NCBI RefSeq assembly: GCF_006864535.1
Contig: NZ_QHLL01000004.1
Span: 62,001-126,000, forward strand
Direction of reading: 5' to 3'
Source of the DNA: Campylobacter sp. MIT 12-8780
GTDB taxonomy: Bacteria; Campylobacterota; Campylobacteria; Campylobacterales; Campylobacteraceae
Length of the DNA: 64,000 nt
Shown: piece by piece, positions 1 through 8,195 of the stretch
How positions within the stretch are numbered: the stretch's first letter is position 1
Layout of the letters: each line of letters opens with the position of its first letter
The notes under the pieces: generated by a model
What the model was told of the DNA's origin: nothing
What the model saw: only the letters and a program-made list of their open reading frames with translations
Database searches by the model: none
Translations under genes and position numbers: made by a program

Positions 1-18
1 GGTGTAAGGCTATATAAT
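1..18 (+). promoter_or_regulatory. 3' end of a MerR-type promoter (truncated by window start)
   Basis: The first bases, GGTGT, seven bases, then TATAAT at 13-18, align exactly with the right half of the complete promoters at 1069-1099 and 48895-48925, which also have seven bases between GGTGT and TATAAT. The -35 and left operator arm lie outside the window. It precedes the aldo/keto reductase starting at 50. The assignment rests on this alignment only. Confidence 0.6.
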
Positions 19-49
19 TTTATAAGATTTTAAAAATAAAGGAGAAAAA

Positions 50-895
50 ATGAAATATATTACTTTAAATAACGGCGTTAAAATGCCTATACTAGGCTAT
101 GGGACTTTTCAAATCACGGATTTAAAAGAAGCGCAAAGATGCACGGAGGACGCACTAAGCGTGGGCTATCGCAGTTTTGACACCGCACAAGCGTATTCAA
201 ACGAAGAGGCTTTGGGTGCTGGATTTAAAGCAAGTGGGGTAAAACGAGAAGAGCTTTTTATCACTACAAAACTTTGGGTAAGCCATGCCAATGAAAAAGA
301 CGCACTCAAGGCGTTTGAAACTTCGATGAAAAAGCTTGGGCTTGATTATTTGGATCTTTATCTTATCCATCAACCTGTCAATGATGTCTATGGCGCGTGG
401 CGGGCGATGAGCAAGCTCTATAAAGAGGGCAGGATAAAGGCAATTGGCGTAAGTAACTTTTTGCCTGATCGCCTTGTGGATTTTTGTATGAATAATGAAA
501 TAAAGCCCGCGGTAAATCAAATCGAATGCAATCCATTTCACCAAAGAGTAGATTTTCAAAAACTAATGGGCGAATATAGCGTAGCGGTAGAATCATGGGC
601 GAGCTTTGGTGAGGGTAAGCAAAATATGTTTAAAAATCCCACTTTGCTAAAAATCGCTCAAAAACATAATAAAAGCGTGGCACAAGTGATTTTAAATTGG
701 CTTATCGGGCGTGGTATTATCGTTATCCCAAAAACGACGAGAAAAGAGCGTATGATAGAGAATTTCAATGTGTTTGATTTTGAGTTAGATTCTGATGACA
801 AGGTGCAGATTGCGAAACTTGAAAAAGGCGAGAGCCTCTTTTTCAACCACGCTGATCCAGCGATGGTAAAATACCTAAATGAGCTTTTTAAATAG
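50..895 (+). CDS. Aldo/keto reductase, cytoplasmic
   Basis: This 281-residue protein is a member of the aldo/keto reductase family, NAD(P)H-dependent enzymes that reduce aldehydes and ketones. The catalytic tetrad is visible as Asp44 and Tyr49 (FDTAQAY), Lys74 (TTKLW) and His107 (LIHQP). The GVSNF motif of the barrel follows, and the cofactor-binding IPKT motif is near the C terminus. There is no signal peptide, so it should act in the cytoplasm. The ATG is preceded by GGAGAAAAAA. It is clearly paralogous to the Tat-exported reductase at 2574, and its promoter looks like the end of a MerR-type operator at base 1. The physiological substrate is unknown. Confidence 0.93.
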   Translation: MKYITLNNGVKMPILGYGTFQITDLKEAQRCTEDALSVGYRSFDTAQAYSNEEALGAGFKASGVKREELFITTKLWVSHANEKDALKAFETSMKKLGLDYLDLYLIHQPVNDVYGAWRAMSKLYKEGRIKAIGVSNFLPDRLVDFCMNNEIKPAVNQIECNPFHQRVDFQKLMGEYSVAVESWASFGEGKQNMFKNPTLLKIAQKHNKSVAQVILNWLIGRGIIVIPKTTRKERMIENFNVFDFELDSDDKVQIAKLEKGESLFFNHADPAMVKYLNELFK

Positions 896-1068
896 TGGCT
901 CAATAAGCGACATAAGGAGAAATTGTAAAAAGGAGTGAATGATACACTTTAGCAAGGATTTACGCGCGCATTCTTTGCAAATTTAAATTTATATTTTTTA
1001 AAACCTTGTTATATCATGCTTTGAAAAGTTTTTTTGAAAAAAAATTCGCAAATTTTTTAAATTTGTTC

Positions 1069-1099
1069 TTGACAAACACTAGGTGTCTGGCTTTATAAT
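1069..1099 (+). promoter_or_regulatory. MerR-type promoter with 19-bp spacer
   Basis: TTGACA (1069-1074) and TATAAT (1094-1099) are separated by 19 bp containing the dyad ACAC-TAG-GTGT. A normal sigma70 spacer is about 17 bp; 19 bp with a central dyad is the signature of MerR-activated promoters. An upstream element AATTCGCAAATT (1043-1054) sits exactly 14 bp before the -35, as in most other promoters of this set. It drives the transporter starting at 1133. Confidence 0.8.
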
Positions 1100-1132
1100 T
1101 ACACAAAAATAAATCAAGGAAAAAAAATACTA

Positions 1133-2446
1133 GTGCAAAACTTTTTATATAGAATTTTAAATTTACAAAAGGGCGAGTTTTTCTTGCTTTTGTATTCATT
1201 TTTGTTTATGTTTTTACTCTTTGCAAGTTATGGGATTTTACGCCCCATTAGAGACGCTTTGGGATTGCAAGGAGGAAGCGAGGAGCTAAAATGGCTTTTT
1301 TTAGGCACCTTTATAGCAACCTTGCTTTGTTCAATGCTAGCTATGTGGCTGAGTGGTTTTGTTAAACGCAAGCTTTATATAGATTGTATTTTTGCCTTTT
1401 TTACGCTGAATTTACTTTGTTTTTTTGTGGCTATACTTAACATTGCTCCTGAAAGTGAGTATTTTGTCTATCTTAGCCGAACTTTTTATATCTGGGTGAG
1501 CGTGTTTAATATTTTTATCATCTCAAGTGCGTGGAGCTTGCTTGTAGATGTGTATAGCAAAGAAAGATCACAACGTCTTTTTGGTATAATCATCGCTGGA
1601 GTAAGTTTAGGTGGGATTTTAGGGGCGTCTTTAGTTAGCTTTCTTAAAGGGCTTTTTGAAACTCAAAATTTTATACTCATTTCTATGGTATTTTTAGCTC
1701 TTGCTACCATACTTAAATACCTTATCGTCCAAGAAAGCTTTAAGCTTTTAGGAAAAAGCGATGATAAAAGCAATCCTTTACAAGCCTTAAAAGAACGCTT
1801 TTCTAAGCCAATAGGTTCAAAAAATCCCTTTGTAGGCTTTGAGCTTATCATCAAAAGCCCTTATTTAATGGCATTTGTAGGTTTTATCTTGCTTTTAACA
1901 AGTGTAAGTACCTTTTTATATGTCGAACAAGGCAGGATCATAGAAGAGCTTTTTCCGCGTTCAAGTGAGGGTTATAGAGAAGCAAGAGCTGCAGCCTTTG
2001 CAAATATAGACTTAATCGTGCAAAGTGCAAGCTTTTTTATCCAGTTTTTCCTCACTTCAAGGATAGTCAAACTCATAGGGCTAAAATGGCTACTTTCAAG
2101 CCTTGGACTAATCATCTCCATTGGCTTTATAGTGCTAGCCTTTACTCACCCAGCCTTCTTACCGATAGTGGTTGTAATGTCCATACGCAGGATAGGCGAA
2201 TACGCCCTCATACGCCCAGGCAGAGAAATGCTCTTTGTGCCACTTGATTCAGAGTCTAAATACAAGGTCAAAAACTTCCTAGATACAGTAGTATATAGAG
2301 GAGGAGACGCTATAAGCGCACAAGTTGAAGGAGCTATAGCTACAATCGGTATTCCAGCTGTACTTATTGCAGGAGCTGGAATAAGCCTTCAATGGAGCAT
2401 ACTTGGCTGGTATCTTGGGAAAAAGTATGAGAAGGAGTTGGGGTAG
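1133..2446 (+). CDS. Polytopic membrane transporter, MFS or ADP/ATP-carrier-like
   Basis: The product is 437 residues with about 12 hydrophobic segments and no exported domain, so it is an inner-membrane transporter. The early motif RPIRDALG and the general look resemble the NTP/NDP-exchange (ADP/ATP carrier, Npt1/Npt2) branch of bacterial carriers that annotation pipelines often name this way in Campylobacter; an ordinary MFS permease is the alternative. The start is GTG, with AAGGA 11-15 bases upstream and the MerR-type promoter 34 bases upstream. Its place in an oxidoreductase regulon suggests export or uptake of a compound linked to that stress, which is inference. The substrate cannot be read from the sequence. 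Confidence 0.7.
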   Translation: MQNFLYRILNLQKGEFFLLLYSFLFMFLLFASYGILRPIRDALGLQGGSEELKWLFLGTFIATLLCSMLAMWLSGFVKRKLYIDCIFAFFTLNLLCFFVAILNIAPESEYFVYLSRTFYIWVSVFNIFIISSAWSLLVDVYSKERSQRLFGIIIAGVSLGGILGASLVSFLKGLFETQNFILISMVFLALATILKYLIVQESFKLLGKSDDKSNPLQALKERFSKPIGSKNPFVGFELIIKSPYLMAFVGFILLLTSVSTFLYVEQGRIIEELFPRSSEGYREARAAAFANIDLIVQSASFFIQFFLTSRIVKLIGLKWLLSSLGLIISIGFIVLAFTHPAFLPIVVVMSIRRIGEYALIRPGREMLFVPLDSESKYKVKNFLDTVVYRGGDAISAQVEGAIATIGIPAVLIAGAGISLQWSILGWYLGKKYEKELG

Positions 2447-2450
2447 AAGT

Positions 2451-2481
2451 TTGACAGATACCAAGTATCATTTCTTATAAT
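2451..2481 (+). promoter_or_regulatory. MerR-type promoter with 19-bp spacer
   Basis: TTGACA (2451-2456) and TATAAT (2476-2481) are exactly 19 bp apart, with the dyad GATAC-CAA-GTATC next to the -35. It lies 5 bases after the stop of the upstream transporter gene and drives the Tat aldo/keto reductase at 2574. It is the one complete member without the upstream AATTTGCAAATT element, because that position falls in the transporter coding sequence. Confidence 0.8.
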
Positions 2482-2573
2482 TTTATATGCAAAATCTATC
2501 ATTTAGCAAAAAATGTAAAAATTATAAGGCTAAAAAATTTTGCAATAATATTTAAAATCAAAAAGGAGTAAAA

Positions 2574-3494
2574 ATGCAAAACAATCGTAGAGCATTTTTA
2601 AAAACTAGCCTTAAGGCTGGGGCGGTTTTGGGTTTTGGTGGGCTTTTAAGCGAGCTTGCGGCTCAAAGCTTAGATACAACTTCACTACAAGGAGCAAAGA
2701 TGATCACTTTAAACAATGGCGTGAAAATGCCACTTTTGGGGCTTGGCACTTATGGGCTTAATGCGGCTGAGTGCGTAAATATCACAAGAGAAGCAGCCAA
2801 GCTAGGATATCGCTTATTTGATACAGCGCAAATGTATGGCAATGAAAATGAGCTTGCTTTGGGCTTGCGTGAAAGTGGGGTGAGCAGAAATGAGCTTTTT
2901 ATCACGACTAAGCTTTCAAGTGGCATGGATTATGAAGGCACTAAAAGGCATATAGAGCAGACTTTAAAGGATATGAAGCTTGAATACCTTGATCTACTTT
3001 TACTGCACCGCAATTTTAGCCAAAGAAGTGCTATGTATAAAGCTATGGAGGAGTTTTATGAAGAAGGACGGATCAAGGCTCTTGGGATTTCAAATTTTAG
3101 AGAACAAGCCTATCTTGATTTTATCAAAACTTGCAAGATAGCCCCAGCTGTCAATCAAATGGAAACTCATGTATTTTTACAACACAAAAGCTATCAAGAA
3201 CTTATGCAAAAAAATGGCAATTGTAAGCTTGAATCTTGGAGTCCTTTTGTATCTGGAAGAAATGGCATTTTTAACAATGAAGTGCTAAAGCAAATCGCTG
3301 TAAAACACAACAAAAGCATAGCTCAAGTAGTTTTAAGATGGTTGGTGCAAAGAGAAGTTATAGTCATTCCAAAGACTTCTAAAATAGAACGTCTTAAAGA
3401 AAATATAAATATATTTGACTTTAAACTTGACAGCACAGATTTAGCACAAATTACTAAGCTTGATACAGGCAAAAGCTCGGTAAGTTGGTGGTAA
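2574..3494 (+). CDS. Tat-exported aldo/keto reductase
   Basis: The 306-residue protein starts with a twin-arginine signal (NRRAFLK, then a hydrophobic stretch to about residue 31) followed by a complete aldo/keto reductase. The tetrad is Asp83, Tyr88, Lys113 and His145. Export folded through Tat would let it carry its nicotinamide cofactor into the periplasm; how the cofactor would be re-reduced there is unclear. Met43 lines up with the natural start of the cytoplasmic paralogue at 50 and has its own AAGGAG five bases upstream, so a shorter cytoplasmic form is possible. The main ATG has AAGGAG upstream. Transcription is from the MerR-type promoter at 2451. The substrate is unknown. Confidence 0.92.
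   Translation: MQNNRRAFLKTSLKAGAVLGFGGLLSELAAQSLDTTSLQGAKMITLNNGVKMPLLGLGTYGLNAAECVNITREAAKLGYRLFDTAQMYGNENELALGLRESGVSRNELFITTKLSSGMDYEGTKRHIEQTLKDMKLEYLDLLLLHRNFSQRSAMYKAMEEFYEEGRIKALGISNFREQAYLDFIKTCKIAPAVNQMETHVFLQHKSYQELMQKNGNCKLESWSPFVSGRNGIFNNEVLKQIAVKHNKSIAQVVLRWLVQREVIVIPKTSKIERLKENINIFDFKLDSTDLAQITKLDTGKSSVSWW
2689..2702 (+). promoter_or_regulatory. Internal ribosome binding site and ATG after the Tat signal
   Basis: AAGGAG at 2689-2694 lies five bases before an in-frame ATG (2700-2702, Met43). The residues after it, MITLNNGVKMP, match the N terminus of the signal-less paralogue at 50. This would give a cytoplasmic reductase from the same message. It may be used, or it may be a relic of a gene that later gained a Tat signal. 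Confidence 0.5.
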
Positions 3495-3576
3495 GCTCAG
3501 CTAAAAAAATGAGCTTAAAATGCATTTATTTATCAAATTCTTTGTATAATTTACATTATTTTTTTAAGGAGAACTC

Positions 3577-4053
3577 ATGGCTTACACCATAGCCCAAGTG
3601 GCAAAGCAAACCGGTATCACGCCTTATACGCTTCGTTTTTGGGTTACAAAGGGGCTTTTTCCTTTTGTAGAACGCGATCATAATGGGGTGAAGTATTTTT
3701 CCAAAAAAGATATAGAATGGGTGCTGTGGATAGAGTGTTTGCGTTCTATGGATATGAGTTTAGAGGATATTAAAGCTTATATTTATCTTACTACTAAAGG
3801 CGTAGCTTCTGCAAGTGCAAGAAAGAATTTGCTGACAAAGCAAAGAGCTAAGGTTATTTCTCAGCTAGCAAAACTTCAAAAAGGCTTGCAAAGGCTAGAA
3901 AAAAAGATCGTTGTGTATGAAAATATGGAACTAACAGGCGAGGATTTGCTTGATCCAAATAACAAGCATTATCAAAGTGTAAGGGATTTTTACACTAGTG
4001 AAAGCAAACAAAAACTTGAGCTTAAAGAGCCTAAACAAAAAGCACACGCTTAA
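3577..4053 (+). CDS. MerR-family activator, NmlR/AdhR-like, with Cys54
   Basis: This 158-residue protein has an N-terminal MerR winged helix (residues 1-70: MAYTIAQVAKQTG, TLRFW, then the wing GVKYFSKKD), and a long helix from about 80 to 120 that would form the dimer coiled coil. It lacks the metal-binding cysteines of CueR/ZntR proteins. It has a single cysteine in this region, Cys54 (WIECLRSM), which matches the redox/aldehyde-sensing cysteine of NmlR and AdhR regulators. AAGGAG precedes the ATG, and TATAAT at 3545-3550 looks like its own plain promoter. It forms an operon with the paralogue 14 bases downstream. It is a candidate regulator of the 19-bp-spacer promoters here. Confidence 0.9.
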   Translation: MAYTIAQVAKQTGITPYTLRFWVTKGLFPFVERDHNGVKYFSKKDIEWVLWIECLRSMDMSLEDIKAYIYLTTKGVASASARKNLLTKQRAKVISQLAKLQKGLQRLEKKIVVYENMELTGEDLLDPNNKHYQSVRDFYTSESKQKLELKEPKQKAHA

Positions 4054-4067
4054 TAAGGAGAAAAACT

Positions 4068-4544
4068 ATGGCTTATACTATCATCGAGGTTGAAAGACAA
4101 ACGGGCGTGCCCTCAACTACGCTTAAATTTTGGATCAAAAAGGGGCTTTTTCCAAATTTAGAACGTGATAAAAACAATGTGCGTTATTTTAGCAAAAGCG
4201 ATGTTGAGTGGGTGAAGTGGATAGAGTATTTTCGCTTTACTAAGATGCCAATTGAACGCATTAAGCATTATATAGAGCTTTATTATAAGGGCGATAGCAC
4301 CTTTGAAGAGCGTAAGCAAATGATTAAGGATCAAAAGGATTTTATCATCAAAGATATGGCTCAAACTAAGTTTATACTTGAAAAAATCGATGAAAAGCTT
4401 AAAATTTATGAAGAAACAAGTGGGAATTTATTTTGTGAGAAAAAAGTTGGCAACAAGATCAAAAAACTTCCTCCTTTTGAGCTTGGTAACAAGGCAAAAA
4501 AAGCTAAAGATAAAATAAATGTTTTACCTACCAAAAGAGCTTAA
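4068..4544 (+). CDS. MerR-family regulator, second paralogue (no sensing Cys)
   Basis: This 158-residue protein is a paralogue of the preceding regulator, with the same start (MAYTI), MerR helix-turn-helix and wing (NVRYFSKSD), and a C-terminal helical region. Position 54, cysteine in the upstream paralogue, is tyrosine here (WIEYFRF), and the only cysteine is in the C-terminal tail. If it senses the same kind of signal it must do so differently, or it may act as a heterodimer partner or repressor. AAGGAG precedes the ATG. The 3' end overlaps the AraC-family gene by 26 bases, so the three regulators are probably co-transcribed. Confidence 0.9.
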   Translation: MAYTIIEVERQTGVPSTTLKFWIKKGLFPNLERDKNNVRYFSKSDVEWVKWIEYFRFTKMPIERIKHYIELYYKGDSTFEERKQMIKDQKDFIIKDMAQTKFILEKIDEKLKIYEETSGNLFCEKKVGNKIKKLPPFELGNKAKKAKDKINVLPTKRA

Positions 4545-5418
4545 AAGCATTCAAGATAAAAAGCAAAGCACTGAACTTAAAAGCGTTTCAAGTTGTGTTT
4601 TTGCGCGCTATAAACAAAATGATAGCTCGCACAAGCTTTTTACTTGTATGCAAGAAAATGTGCTGATTTTTGTTAAAGAGGGCGAGAAAAAAGTGCATTT
4701 TCAAGATGAATTTGATGAAAAAGAGCTGATTTTAAAGGAAAATCAGGCTTTGCTTTTACCAGCTGGAGCGTATTTACTCAGCAACATAGCTAAGCAAAAT
4801 TATGAAGCCTATCTTTTCTTTTTTAACAACACCCTTTTAGCAAAGCTTGGCTTTAAGCACAAGGACTTATTTTTTACTCAAATGCAAAATGCAAATTCAG
4901 TGCATTTAGCCCAAAATACCCCTTTAGAAGATGAGAGCTTAAGCCAGATAGTATCAGCTTTTGCACCATATTTTGAGCCAAACTCAGCCCATCTTGATCC
5001 CTTGATAGAACTTAAATTTGAAGAGCTGTTTTTGCACCTTGCTTTAAGCAAAAACTCCTTATTTTTAAGCTTTTTAAAAACCATCTTTAATACCAGTCGC
5101 TTAAGGCTTGATCAACTATTTGCTTATTGTGAGAGTGAGTTTTTAAGCGTAGCTGATATGGCTGAGTTTGCAGGGCTTGATAATGCTAGCTTTTCGCGTG
5201 AGTTTAAGCAGTATTTTAAAATTTCTCCTAAAAAATGGCTTGATGAAAAAAGACTTTTAAAGGCTAAATTTCTACTTCAATACGCTGATAAAAATGTAAA
5301 TGAAATCTGCACAGATTGTGGTTTTAGCTCACCAGCTTGGTTTATAGCTCGCTTTAAAGAGCAATTCAATCAAACCCCAAAGCAGTATCAAAAGACTTTG
5401 CAAAAAGCTTCTTTTTAA
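4519..5418 (+). CDS. AraC-family transcriptional regulator
   Basis: The 299-residue product has an N-terminal cupin-like sensing region (about 1-180) and a C-terminal AraC double helix-turn-helix (about 195-295), with the typical signature around FSSPAWFIARFKEQFNQTP. The start overlaps the end of the second MerR gene by 26 bases with only a weak ribosome site, which suggests translational coupling. It is the last gene of a three-regulator operon. Its target is not evident; the beta-propeller gene at 5552 is immediately downstream in the same direction but has its own promoter-like region. The ligand is unknown. Confidence 0.88.
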   Translation: MFYLPKELKSIQDKKQSTELKSVSSCVFARYKQNDSSHKLFTCMQENVLIFVKEGEKKVHFQDEFDEKELILKENQALLLPAGAYLLSNIAKQNYEAYLFFFNNTLLAKLGFKHKDLFFTQMQNANSVHLAQNTPLEDESLSQIVSAFAPYFEPNSAHLDPLIELKFEELFLHLALSKNSLFLSFLKTIFNTSRLRLDQLFAYCESEFLSVADMAEFAGLDNASFSREFKQYFKISPKKWLDEKRLLKAKFLLQYADKNVNEICTDCGFSSPAWFIARFKEQFNQTPKQYQKTLQKASF

Positions 5419-5551
5419 TGCAAAATCCTTAATACACAAAATATTTTTCAGCAAAATCAAAAAACTTATATTTTTTTCCAAAAAACTTGCACAAAAAAAT
5501 TTTCACTTTTCATATACTTTGCCTTGTGATTTTAATTTTAAAGGAGAAAAA

Positions 5552-6415
5552 ATGAAAACAAAGTTTTTCATCAGTGCCATTTTGGCAGCAAGTTTAGGCA
5601 GTGAGGTGTTCGCAAGTGAACTTAAACATGTTGATTTAGAAGGTTTTGCAAGTCCAGAAAGCGTATTTGTAGATAATAATTTTATCTATGTAAGCAATAT
5701 AGGTACAAAGGCTGATCCTTTGGGAAAAGATAGCGATGGTTTTATCACAAAGCTTGATAAAAGTGGTAAGATTGTGGACAAAAGTTTTGCTTCAAAGCTC
5801 AATGCTCCAAAAGGTATGGCAAGGCTTGATAATAGGCTTTTTGTAGTGGATATTGACACGCTTTATGCCTTTGATGTAAGAAACAAAAAAGAGCTTTTAA
5901 GGTTAAATATCAATGGAGCTGTCTTTTTAAATGATATAGCCGTTTTAGATGCAAATACCTTGCTAGTAAGCGACACAGGCACAGGGATAATCCACAAAAT
6001 CAACCTTAGAAACAATACTATAAGCGAGTTTTATAAGCTTGATTTAAGTCAGTTTGGCGGAGCAAATGGACTAGCAATAGATACAAAAAATAATGCCCTT
6101 ATCATAGCAGGCTACCACCCAGACGGCGTTAGCGGAGGTAAGGTTATAAGGTTAAATCTAGCAAATAAAAACATTGAAACCTTGATAGACACAAAAGGGG
6201 CATATGATGGCGTGGCTGTGCTTGAAAATGGTGATATTTTGGTAAGTTCATGGGGAGAGAATTTACAAGGCGTGATTTATAAGATAAGCAAAGGCAAGAT
6301 AAGCACCCTAGAGCTTCCTTATATGCAAGGACCAGCAGACTTTTTTGTAGATAAAAACACGCTTTATATCCCAAAAATGTTTGAAAATAAAGTGCTTAAA
6401 GTTGAGCTTAAGTAG
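5552..6415 (+). CDS. Periplasmic beta-propeller protein, SMP-30/gluconolactonase-like
   Basis: The product is 287 residues with a clear Sec signal peptide (MKTKFFISAILAASLG, cleavage near VFA). The mature part is made of repeated blades with GxA/G-rich strands such as LNAPKGMARLDNRLFV, VFLNDIAVLDANTLLVSD and GANGLAIDTKNNALIIAG, typical of six-bladed SMP-30/NHL-type propellers. I chose the ATG at 5552 because it follows AAAGGAGAAAAA and opens a signal peptide; an upstream in-frame start would add 11 unlikely residues. Such proteins can be lactonases or ligand binders; neither is proven here. A catalytic metal site is not obvious from sequence alone. Confidence 0.75.
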   Translation: MKTKFFISAILAASLGSEVFASELKHVDLEGFASPESVFVDNNFIYVSNIGTKADPLGKDSDGFITKLDKSGKIVDKSFASKLNAPKGMARLDNRLFVVDIDTLYAFDVRNKKELLRLNINGAVFLNDIAVLDANTLLVSDTGTGIIHKINLRNNTISEFYKLDLSQFGGANGLAIDTKNNALIIAGYHPDGVSGGKVIRLNLANKNIETLIDTKGAYDGVAVLENGDILVSSWGENLQGVIYKISKGKISTLELPYMQGPADFFVDKNTLYIPKMFENKVLKVELK

Positions 6416-6634
6416 GCTTAAGTTTAAATTTATCCCCTTGAAAAAAGGGGAAGAGGTAGGTGGTTTTTCATCTTTATCACTAAAGAATTTGATCTTGAAA
6501 TCAGCGACTTGCTCCCTAAAAAATCCTAAATTTGCCTTAAAATGCCTAAATTTCTGAAATTTTGCTTGATTTTATGATTTTAAAACAAAAATTTGATTAT
6601 AATCACAAATTTAAAGTAAAACTCTAGGATCATT

Positions 6635-7672
6635 ATGGATAAAATCAAAATCGCCATCTTTGGCTCAAATGGCTACACAGGATACGAGCTTGTGCGTTTA
6701 TTGCTAAGGCACCCAAAAGCAGAACTTTGCTATCTTGGATCAAGAGCGTATAAAGATGAGCCTTATTTTAAAGTCTATCCTAACACCTTTAAAAAGCTTG
6801 ATTTACTCTGCAAAGATGAGGATATCAACGAAGTGGCAAAAGAAGTTGATCTTATCTTTACAGCCACGCCTCAAGGCTTTTGTGCTGGAGTGATGAATGA
6901 AAGCTTACTGCAACACTGCAAAATCATAGATTTAAGCGCTGACTTTCGCCTTAAAAATGCAAACATATATGAAAAATGGTATAAGCTTGAACACAAGGCA
7001 AAAGGCTTTTTAAACGAGGCTGTGTATGGGCTTAGCGAGCTCAAACGAGAAGAGATTAAAAAAGCACGTCTCATCGCTAATCCGGGCTGTTATACCACGA
7101 CTTCTATACTTGCACTTTATCCGCTTGTAAAGCATAAGCTTATTGACTTAAACTCTATCATCATAGACGCAAAAAGTGGAGCGAGCGGGGCTGGCAGGGG
7201 AGCAAAAGAAGAAAATCTTTTTTGTGAGATTAATGAAAATTTTAAAGCTTATGGCATAGCCTCGCACCGCCACACTCCAGAGATAGAACAAGAACTAAGT
7301 CTTGCAGCAAATGAAAATATCACGCTTCAATTCACCCCGCACCTTGTGCCTATGCAAAGGGGGATTTTAGCAAGTATTTATACCAAATTTAAGGGTAAAA
7401 TAAATGAGCTAAGAAGTGTGTATGAAAACACTTATAAAGATGAGAATTTTATACGAATTTTACCTGTTGGCATTTTACCTCAAACGCGTTTTGTTAAAGG
7501 GACAAATTTTTTAGATATCAATTTTGTTTTTGATGAAAGAACACAAAACCTTATCATCATCGCAGCCCTTGATAATCTTTTAAAAGGAGCAGCCGGACAA
7601 GCTGTGCAAAATATGAACTTAGCTTTTGGTTTTGATGAGAGTTTGGGACTTGAAAATTTGGGGCTTTTATAA
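6635..7672 (+). CDS. argC: N-acetyl-gamma-glutamyl-phosphate reductase
   Basis: ArgC catalyses the NADPH-dependent reduction of N-acetyl-glutamyl phosphate to the semialdehyde in arginine biosynthesis in the cytoplasm. The 345-residue protein has the N-terminal Rossmann motif GSNGYTGYE (10-18), the catalytic cysteine Cys152 in NPGCYTT, and the conserved KSGASGAGR and ASHRHTPEIEQ segments. Length is normal for the family. The ATG follows a weak AGGATC. The next gene, a GNAT acetyltransferase, starts nine bases downstream; the same argC-acetyltransferase pair is known in C. jejuni, where argB and argD follow, but here the next gene is convergent fliI, so the cluster is split. Confidence 0.96.
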   Translation: MDKIKIAIFGSNGYTGYELVRLLLRHPKAELCYLGSRAYKDEPYFKVYPNTFKKLDLLCKDEDINEVAKEVDLIFTATPQGFCAGVMNESLLQHCKIIDLSADFRLKNANIYEKWYKLEHKAKGFLNEAVYGLSELKREEIKKARLIANPGCYTTTSILALYPLVKHKLIDLNSIIIDAKSGASGAGRGAKEENLFCEINENFKAYGIASHRHTPEIEQELSLAANENITLQFTPHLVPMQRGILASIYTKFKGKINELRSVYENTYKDENFIRILPVGILPQTRFVKGTNFLDINFVFDERTQNLIIIAALDNLLKGAAGQAVQNMNLAFGFDESLGLENLGLL

Positions 7673-7681
7673 AGGAAAAAA

Positions 7682-8155
7682 ATGAATATTAGAGCAATGA
7701 ATGAAAAAGATTATGAAGCTGTTTTTAAACTTTGGTGTGAGATAAAAGGCTTTGGGATACGAAGCGTTGATGATAGTAAAGAAAATATTACAGCTTTTTT
7801 AAGGAGAAATGAGGGCTTAAGCGTAGTGGCTGAGCTAGCAGATGAAAAAAATGGCTATGCAAAAGGAAGTATAGTAGGAAGCATACTTTGCGGACATGAT
7901 GGACGCACAGGAGGCTTTTATCATGTATGCGTGCATCAGGGCTTTAGAAAACTTGGCATAGCGCATAAAATGACAGAGTTTTGTTTAGCTGCTTTAAAAA
8001 AAGAAAAGATTAACAAAATCGCTCTCATCGCCTTTAAAAACAACGATCTAGGCAATGAATTTTGGAAAAATTACGGCTTTACTTTAAGAGAGGACGCAAA
8101 TTATTATGATCTTTCTTTAAACGAACATAATTCTACGCATTTTGTTAAAAAATAA
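7682..8155 (+). CDS. GNAT-family N-acetyltransferase
   Basis: This 157-residue protein has the GNAT fold. The acetyl-CoA-binding motif is seen at HQGFRKLGIAHKMTEF (about residues 90-105), and the C-terminal part FWKNYGFTLRED is typical of the family. It follows argC by nine bases with AAAGGAAAAA before the ATG, so it belongs to the arginine operon. A role in arginine synthesis (acetylation of glutamate) is plausible from position but not shown; protein or small-molecule acetylation is equally possible. Confidence 0.85.
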   Translation: MNIRAMNEKDYEAVFKLWCEIKGFGIRSVDDSKENITAFLRRNEGLSVVAELADEKNGYAKGSIVGSILCGHDGRTGGFYHVCVHQGFRKLGIAHKMTEFCLAALKKEKINKIALIAFKNNDLGNEFWKNYGFTLREDANYYDLSLNEHNSTHFVKK

Positions 8156-8195
8156 GCCTTTGCTTTAGTTTTTATGCTTAACTCAAATTTAAAGA

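Noticed and set aside
6434..6450. Short hairpin CCCCTT/AAGGGG after the beta-propeller gene as a terminator
   Set aside because: Six-base stem and no T run on the coding strand; too weak to list.
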